64,000 bases of DNA from Hyphomicrobiales bacterium (GTDB lineage Bacteria; Pseudomonadota; Alphaproteobacteria; Rhizobiales; Rhizobiaceae). Each line of letters starts with the position of its first letter. Position 1 is the first letter of the stretch. Positions 59,627 to 64,000 of the stretch are shown piece by piece. Made by a program: the position numbers and the translations under genes. The stretch is taken from the NCBI GenBank assembly GCA_021775455.1, contig JAJFHU010000015.1, forward strand, positions 62,001 to 126,000, in the 5' to 3' direction. A model generated the notes under the pieces. That model was not told where the DNA came from, ran no database searches, and saw only the letters and a program-made list of their open reading frames with translations.

Positions 59627-61630
59627 CTATTCAAACTCCAAAATTGTTTCATCCAACGCAAGGCTGTCACCGGCCTTGGCATTGATTTTGGATATTTTGC
59701 CCTTCTTCTCGGCCCGAAGGGTATTTTCCATTTTCATGGCTTCCACGGTCGCTAGTGCCTGACCTTCTTCCACCATTTCGCCTTCCTTGACACTGATCGA
59801 GATCACAAGACCCGGCATGGGGCAAAGAAGAAGTCTTGATGTATCCGGGGCCACTTTCTCAGGCATCAAGGTGAACAACTCCGCCTGCTTTGGCGTCATT
59901 ACCATGACGTCAGTATCAGCACCTCGCCAGCAAATGTTATACCCTGCATGTATTTTGCGGGTTTTGAGAAGAAGGACATCCTTGCCAACTTCTACCCGTG
60001 CAAGCCTCTTGCCGGGTCGCCAATCTGTAGTTACATCAATACGCTTGCCATCCAGTTCAATTTCGGCGCCTTCGTAACGGATTTTGGCAAGTTGAAGCGG
60101 CACTTGTTCGCCATCCACAATGATAACCCAATCCAGTCCGACACGGCGTTTGTGGTTTGCAATCGTTCCAGAAATCCGCGTCTGGCGCAGTTGTGTAATC
60201 ATGTTCAAAACCGCGACGGCGGCACTCAGCTTGCGAACATCCTTCTTCCCGAGTGAAACATCTCCAAACCCATCTGGATATTCTTCTTCGATGAACGCGG
60301 TTGTAATATTGCCGCTTTGGAAGCGCTTGTGTTCCATAACCGCAGAAAGGAATGGTAAATTATTCCCGATGCCTTCGACCTCGAATGCATCCAGCGCGTC
60401 AGACATCGCAGATATCGCTGATTTTCGATCCTTGTTCCACGTACACAGTTTGGCGATCATCGGGTCGTAGAACATCGAAATCTCGCCACCTTCAAAAACA
60501 CCGGTGTCATTCCTGACTATACTACCGTCATTTTTCTTGCCTTCTTCCGGTGGTCGGTACTTCACCAGCCTGCCAATTGACGGAAGAAAATTGCGATAGG
60601 GGTCTTCAGCATATAGACGCGATTCGATCGCCCAACCCTTGAGTTCGACATCCTTTTGCCTGATTGAAAGTTTCTCTCCGGCGGCGACCCGGATCATCTG
60701 CTCCACGAGATCAATACCGGTGACGAGTTCGGTAACCGGATGCTCGACCTGCAGCCGTGTATTCATTTCGAGGAAATAGAAGTTTTTGTCCCCGTCAACA
60801 ATGAACTCAACCGTTCCAGCCGAGCAGTAATCGACTGCCTTTGAGAGCGCCACAGCCTGTTCACCCATGGCCCTGCGGGTCTTGGCGTCAAGGAATGGAG
60901 AAGGTGCTTCCTCAATAACTTTTTGATTTCGCCGCTGAATGGAACACTCTCGTTCACCCAGATAGATGCAGTTTCCATGCTTATCACCCAAAACCTGTAT
61001 TTCGATGTGGCGCGGCTGGGTAACGAACTTTTCAATGAATATGCGGTCATCACCAAATGACGACTTTGCTTCATTTTTTGAAGATTGAAATCCTTCGCGC
61101 GTTTCTTTCTCGTTCCAGGCAATCCGCATGCCCTTGCCACCGCCACCGGCTGATGCCTTGATCATTACCGGATAACCAATTTGCACAGCAATCTTTACCG
61201 CTTCATCTGCGTCTTCAATCAGGCCCATATATCCTGGAACAGTCGAAACTCCGGCTTCGGATGCGAGTTTTTTGGAAGTGATTTTGTCACCCATCGCCTC
61301 GATTGCGCCCACAGGCGGCCCAATGAAAGCGACACCTGTTTTTTCCAATGCTTTGGCAAATTTAGCGTTTTCAGACAGGAAGCCGTAACCAGGATGAACG
61401 GCCTCAGCACCAGACTCCCTGATTGCATCCATGACCTTGTCGATCACTATATAAGATTCCGCTGCAGGTGGAGGACCAATATGGATTGCTTCGTCAGCCA
61501 TCTTGACGTGCAATGCATCCCGATCAGCATCGGAGTAGACAGCAACCGTTTCAATGTCCATCTTTTTTGCCGTTTTCATTACCCGGCAAGCGATTTCCCC
61601 TCGGTTTGCGATCAGTATCCTTTTAAACAT
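59627..61630 (-). CDS. pccA: propionyl-CoA carboxylase, alpha (biotin carboxylase/BCCP) subunit
   Basis: A 667-residue biotin-dependent carboxylase subunit. The biotin carboxylase domain has RILIANRGEIACRVMKTAKK at the N-terminus, the glycine loop KASAGGGGKGMRIAW, ATP-grasp EMNTRLQVEHPVTE; the C-terminal biotinyl domain has VEAMKMENTL with the biotin lysine. It carboxylates propionyl-CoA together with the beta subunit, whose C-terminal end is encoded at 63688-64000. It overlaps the upstream gene by one base. Confidence 0.95.
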   Translation of the reverse strand: MFKRILIANRGEIACRVMKTAKKMDIETVAVYSDADRDALHVKMADEAIHIGPPPAAESYIVIDKVMDAIRESGAEAVHPGYGFLSENAKFAKALEKTGVAFIGPPVGAIEAMGDKITSKKLASEAGVSTVPGYMGLIEDADEAVKIAVQIGYPVMIKASAGGGGKGMRIAWNEKETREGFQSSKNEAKSSFGDDRIFIEKFVTQPRHIEIQVLGDKHGNCIYLGERECSIQRRNQKVIEEAPSPFLDAKTRRAMGEQAVALSKAVDYCSAGTVEFIVDGDKNFYFLEMNTRLQVEHPVTELVTGIDLVEQMIRVAAGEKLSIRQKDVELKGWAIESRLYAEDPYRNFLPSIGRLVKYRPPEEGKKNDGSIVRNDTGVFEGGEISMFYDPMIAKLCTWNKDRKSAISAMSDALDAFEVEGIGNNLPFLSAVMEHKRFQSGNITTAFIEEEYPDGFGDVSLGKKDVRKLSAAVAVLNMITQLRQTRISGTIANHKRRVGLDWVIIVDGEQVPLQLAKIRYEGAEIELDGKRIDVTTDWRPGKRLARVEVGKDVLLLKTRKIHAGYNICWRGADTDVMVMTPKQAELFTLMPEKVAPDTSRLLLCPMPGLVISISVKEGEMVEEGQALATVEAMKMENTLRAEKKGKISKINAKAGDSLALDETILEFE

Positions 61631-62229
61631 TATTGCTGTAGCCCGTCGAAAATTTCCTGATGTTTGTCCCGCAGGTTTTCATCCCCCAATCCTTGCGCCA
61701 CCTTGATCATTCCTATGTGTGCTGGTTCATATAGCGGATCGATCAGCAGAGCTTGCTCAAAGTACGGTTTGGCGCGACCATAATACTGACGCTCTTCCAG
61801 CACCCGGCCATGATCTGCGAGTAATCGGGGGTTGTCCTTGTAATCTTGTTCCGTGCGAGCAAACCAGCGTTCGACTTTTTCAATGTCATCGCCCCGTACG
61901 TGGGTTGCAATAGCAAAACCCCAGTAAATTCCCCGATAATCCGGTTTGATCAGCCAAGCCTGGTTTAACCGGATAATTGCACCGTTTGGATCGTTCTTGC
62001 CAATCCGTTCCCATGCTGCCTGGACCGCGAATTGGGCTGCGAGTTCGGCATCGCCCTTGGTAAGTTCAAGCGATTTCTTGATCAGCTCCTGGTCAATCTC
62101 AATTTGCTCTTCGGTTTTCTCGACACCCTCATACATGGGCACGACGACTTCCAACTGCGCATGGGCGTTGATATCAGGTGTCAGGAGCGTGAACAAAAAT
62201 GAGGATATGATTGCGAAACGCTTTATCAT
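61630..62229 (-). CDS. secreted TPR-like protein, hypothetical
   Basis: A 199-residue protein with a signal peptide (hydrophobic residues about 6-22, ending AHA-Q) and helical repeats resembling tetratricopeptides (ELAAQFAVQAAWERIG, AIIRLNQAWLIKPDYRGIYWGFAIA, and RAKPYFEQALLIDPLYEPAHIGMI). It overlaps pccA by 1 bp and yghU by 4 bp, so it is translated with the propionate genes. The function is unknown. Confidence 0.75.
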   Translation of the reverse strand: MIKRFAIISSFLFTLLTPDINAHAQLEVVVPMYEGVEKTEEQIEIDQELIKKSLELTKGDAELAAQFAVQAAWERIGKNDPNGAIIRLNQAWLIKPDYRGIYWGFAIATHVRGDDIEKVERWFARTEQDYKDNPRLLADHGRVLEERQYYGRAKPYFEQALLIDPLYEPAHIGMIKVAQGLGDENLRDKHQEIFDGLQQ

Positions 62230-63134
62230 GATTCTGCCCCTTCCAGTTTCCTGGCTGCTTCAAAGTCCGATGCGTCATGGCGCTCTGCAATAACTCCTTC
62301 TCCCTGCGTCCGGTTTACCAGGGAGCCCCGCTTCGCAGCCGGACGGGAATTGATCAGGCCCTTCCATCGCTGGACATGGGTGTAGTCATCAACCGACAGA
62401 AACTCCCCGGAGTTGCCATAGGCAGCTTTGGCGGCAAGGCGACCATACCAAGGCCAGATTGCCATGTCGGCAATGGTATAATCGCCGCCCGCCATATATT
62501 CATTGTTGGCCAAGTGCTTGTCCATGACATCGAGTTGGCGCTTGACCTCCATGGCGTAGCGGTCGATTGCATATTCGATTTTCATCGGCGCGTAATTATA
62601 GAAGTGTCCAAAGCCACCACCGAGAAACGGTGCTGAACCCATCTGCCACATGACCCAATTCATGGTCTCGGTACGTTTGCGCAAATCGGTTGAAAGGAAG
62701 GCGTCAAACTTTTCTGCCAGGTAAAACAGAATTGCAGCGCTTTCAAAAATACGGATCGGATCACCGCCGCCCTTTGGAGCATGATCCATCATGGCCGGGA
62801 TCTTTGAATTCGGATTGATCTCGGTAAATCCCGAGCCAAACTGATCGCCATCACCGATCTGGATCAGCCATGCATCATATTCGGCATCTGAGTGACCGGC
62901 ATCCAGCAGCTCCTCCAGCATAATCGTGACCTTCACCCCATTGGGTGTGCCAAGCGAATAAAGCTGGTGGGGATGCTTTCCAACCGGCAAAACTTTTTGG
63001 TGCGTTGCACCCGCAATCGGCCGGTTGGTGGAGGCAAATTCGCCGCCATTTTCCTTGTCCCACGTCCAGACTTTCGGCGGCACATACCCTGCCGGGAGAT
63101 TGTTTTCAGGCGGGAACTTGTTATCTTCGGTCAT
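62226..63134 (-). CDS. yghU: glutathione-dependent disulfide-bond oxidoreductase
   Basis: A 302-residue glutathione-transferase-fold protein of the YghU/YfcG (Nu-class) group. YVPPKVWTWDKENGGEFAS, the thioredoxin-like block LPVGKHPHQLYSLGTPNGVKV, and GGDYTIADMAIWPWYG define the family. ATG 63134 (TEDNKFPPENNLP) is chosen over a TTG at 63158, where no family-like sequence exists. It lies in the propionate operon region; the reason for this neighbour is not evident. Confidence 0.92.
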   Translation of the reverse strand: MTEDNKFPPENNLPAGYVPPKVWTWDKENGGEFASTNRPIAGATHQKVLPVGKHPHQLYSLGTPNGVKVTIMLEELLDAGHSDAEYDAWLIQIGDGDQFGSGFTEINPNSKIPAMMDHAPKGGGDPIRIFESAAILFYLAEKFDAFLSTDLRKRTETMNWVMWQMGSAPFLGGGFGHFYNYAPMKIEYAIDRYAMEVKRQLDVMDKHLANNEYMAGGDYTIADMAIWPWYGRLAAKAAYGNSGEFLSVDDYTHVQRWKGLINSRPAAKRGSLVNRTQGEGVIAERHDASDFEAARKLEGAES

Positions 63135-63145
63135 GTTTTGAACTT

Positions 63146-63679
63146 TTAACCTTTCCAACGCCGATAAAGTGACAATGTGTCTTTGTATATTTCATGTCGT
63201 CCATCCCTAGTGAGCCAATCTTCGAATACGCTGCAAAATTTTACAAATCGCCATTTCAATGAACTCTTAGCTATATTCTCGTGTAATAAACCGTTTTCTA
63301 ACTCTGTGGCCATCTGGCCAAAATAGTTCGCAGCTAATACAAGATCTTTAGTCAATGTTTTATCGATTTTGCCTGTAATGACTTGGTTTGATTTTCGATC
63401 TTCAAAACACTGATATCGATGTTCAAGTTGCCTGATTGCTTTCAAAAATTCTTCATTACGATATGGGCTGTGCGAAAGTGTTCGAGCAATTTTTCTCCAA
63501 TGTGTGTCACGATATATATGAATCCCTGCAAAAATCGCTGATGCTGCTGCCGCTAAAGAAGCAACAATCTGAAAAAAATCAATTACGGATGGGCTAAATT
63601 CTGCCACTTGAATAGCTACTCCTAACATCGTGACAAGTAATAAACTTTCTAGAATTTTGCATCTTTGAAAAGTCTCCAC
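63146..63679 (-). CDS. hypothetical two-helix membrane protein
   Basis: A 177-residue protein with two predicted N-terminal helices (about 11-27 and 35-53) and a soluble helical C-terminal domain (about 60-175) rich in charged residues. I do not recognise the family; the layout resembles DUF4760-like proteins, but no motif allows a firm call. The start is a GTG at 63679, 8 bp after the pccB stop; ATG 63628 would lose the first helix. It lies in the propionate cluster and is AT-richer than the genes around it. Confidence 0.55.
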   Translation of the reverse strand: METFQRCKILESLLLVTMLGVAIQVAEFSPSVIDFFQIVASLAAAASAIFAGIHIYRDTHWRKIARTLSHSPYRNEEFLKAIRQLEHRYQCFEDRKSNQVITGKIDKTLTKDLVLAANYFGQMATELENGLLHENIAKSSLKWRFVKFCSVFEDWLTRDGRHEIYKDTLSLYRRWKG

Positions 63680-63687
63680 CTAAGCGC

Positions 63688-64000
63688 TCACAACGGAATG
63701 TTGTCGTGTTTTTTCCACGGGTTTTGCAAGTCCTTGTTCCGCAAACTAGCGAACGCACGTGCAAGGCGCTTGCGTGAATTGTGTGGCAGGATCACATCAT
63801 CAATGAAACCTTTCTCGGCAGCCACAAAGGGATTGGCAAAGCGATCTTCATATTCTTTGGTGCGTGCTGCAATCTTGTCCGGGTCATCAAGTTCCGAGCG
63901 GTAGATGATTTCGGTTGCGCCCTTGGCTCCCATGACCGCGATTTCTGCTGAAGGCCAGGCGTAGTTGACGTCACCTCGCAGATGCTTGGATGCCATCACA
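63688..64000 (-). CDS. pccB: propionyl-CoA carboxylase beta chain (partial, N-terminus beyond window)
   Basis: The C-terminal about 104 residues of a carboxyltransferase. VMASKHLRGDVNYAWPSAE, VMGAKGATEIIYR and the ending FIDDVILPHNSRKRLARAF are typical of the acyl-CoA carboxylase beta family; the protein continues to the right of the window. Together with pccA it forms the enzyme that makes methylmalonyl-CoA for the mutase. Confidence 0.92.
   Translation of the reverse strand, partial: VMASKHLRGDVNYAWPSAEIAVMGAKGATEIIYRSELDDPDKIAARTKEYEDRFANPFVAAEKGFIDDVILPHNSRKRLARAFASLRNKDLQNPWKKHDNIPL

Overview
The window looks like a chromosomal segment of an alphaproteobacterium of the order Hyphomicrobiales (Rhizobiales), at moderate GC. 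The assignment rests on gene order that I recognise from that order: hisC-tyrC next to a DUF2125 gene, then ChaC, PlsC, YdcF, ftsX-ftsE, hpt, a TIGR02302/DUF4175 gene, lysA, an LptM-type lipoprotein, argH and TlpA; the twin-TM/PduO/rhomboid/etfBA group; and rplU-rpmA-GNAT-obgE-proB-proA-nadD-rsfS-rlmH-envC-ctpA-yibQ-rppH. The genus cannot be named from the sequence.

Layout. (1) 1-5.5 kb, minus strand: a nitrilase-fold hydrolase, a long Orn/Lys/Arg-type PLP decarboxylase and an ATP-grasp ligase that runs off the left edge, followed by a VOC-fold gene. (2) 5.6-7.8 kb: unrecognised genes, including an AT-rich pair (ParB-like protein plus APH/choline-kinase-like protein) that looks acquired. (3) 7.9-20 kb: leuC, an L,D-transpeptidase, a polyprenyl diphosphate synthase, mtgA-rpmF, a GlcG-like gene, a gamma-glutamyltransferase, a GGDEF/EAL protein, ispG and gloB. 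(4) 20-44.3 kb: housekeeping amino-acid, envelope, electron-transfer and repair genes. (5) 44.4-45.2 kb: tRNA-Leu(CAA), an insertion-sequence remnant and tRNA-Ser(CGA). (6) 45.4-56.7 kb, plus strand: a compact ribosome, proline, NAD and envelope series with several overlapping genes. (7) 56.7-64 kb, minus strand: the propionyl-CoA to succinyl-CoA pathway (pccB partial, pccA, methylmalonyl-CoA mutase), with a secreted TPR-like protein, YghU and two unrecognised genes interspersed.

The genes connect in a few clear ways. ispG and the prenyl synthase serve isoprenoid synthesis. MtgA, the L,D-transpeptidase, FtsEX, EnvC, CtpA and YibQ all act on the cell wall; FtsEX with EnvC is a known activation pair, although here they lie about 25 kb apart. 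ETF and 3-hydroxybutyryl-CoA dehydrogenase fit acyl-CoA metabolism, and the PduO adenosyltransferase could supply the cobalamin needed by the mutase.

No CRISPR array, rRNA, intact prophage or complete mobile element is visible. The least explained parts are the decarboxylase/nitrilase/ATP-grasp operon, the AT-rich pair at 6.0-7.8 kb, terminator-like hairpins in the leaders of rplU and rpmF, repeated motifs in the etfB promoter, and the two extra genes within the propionate cluster. Start codons were re-chosen wherever a ribosome binding site or family alignment favoured an internal start; each case is noted.
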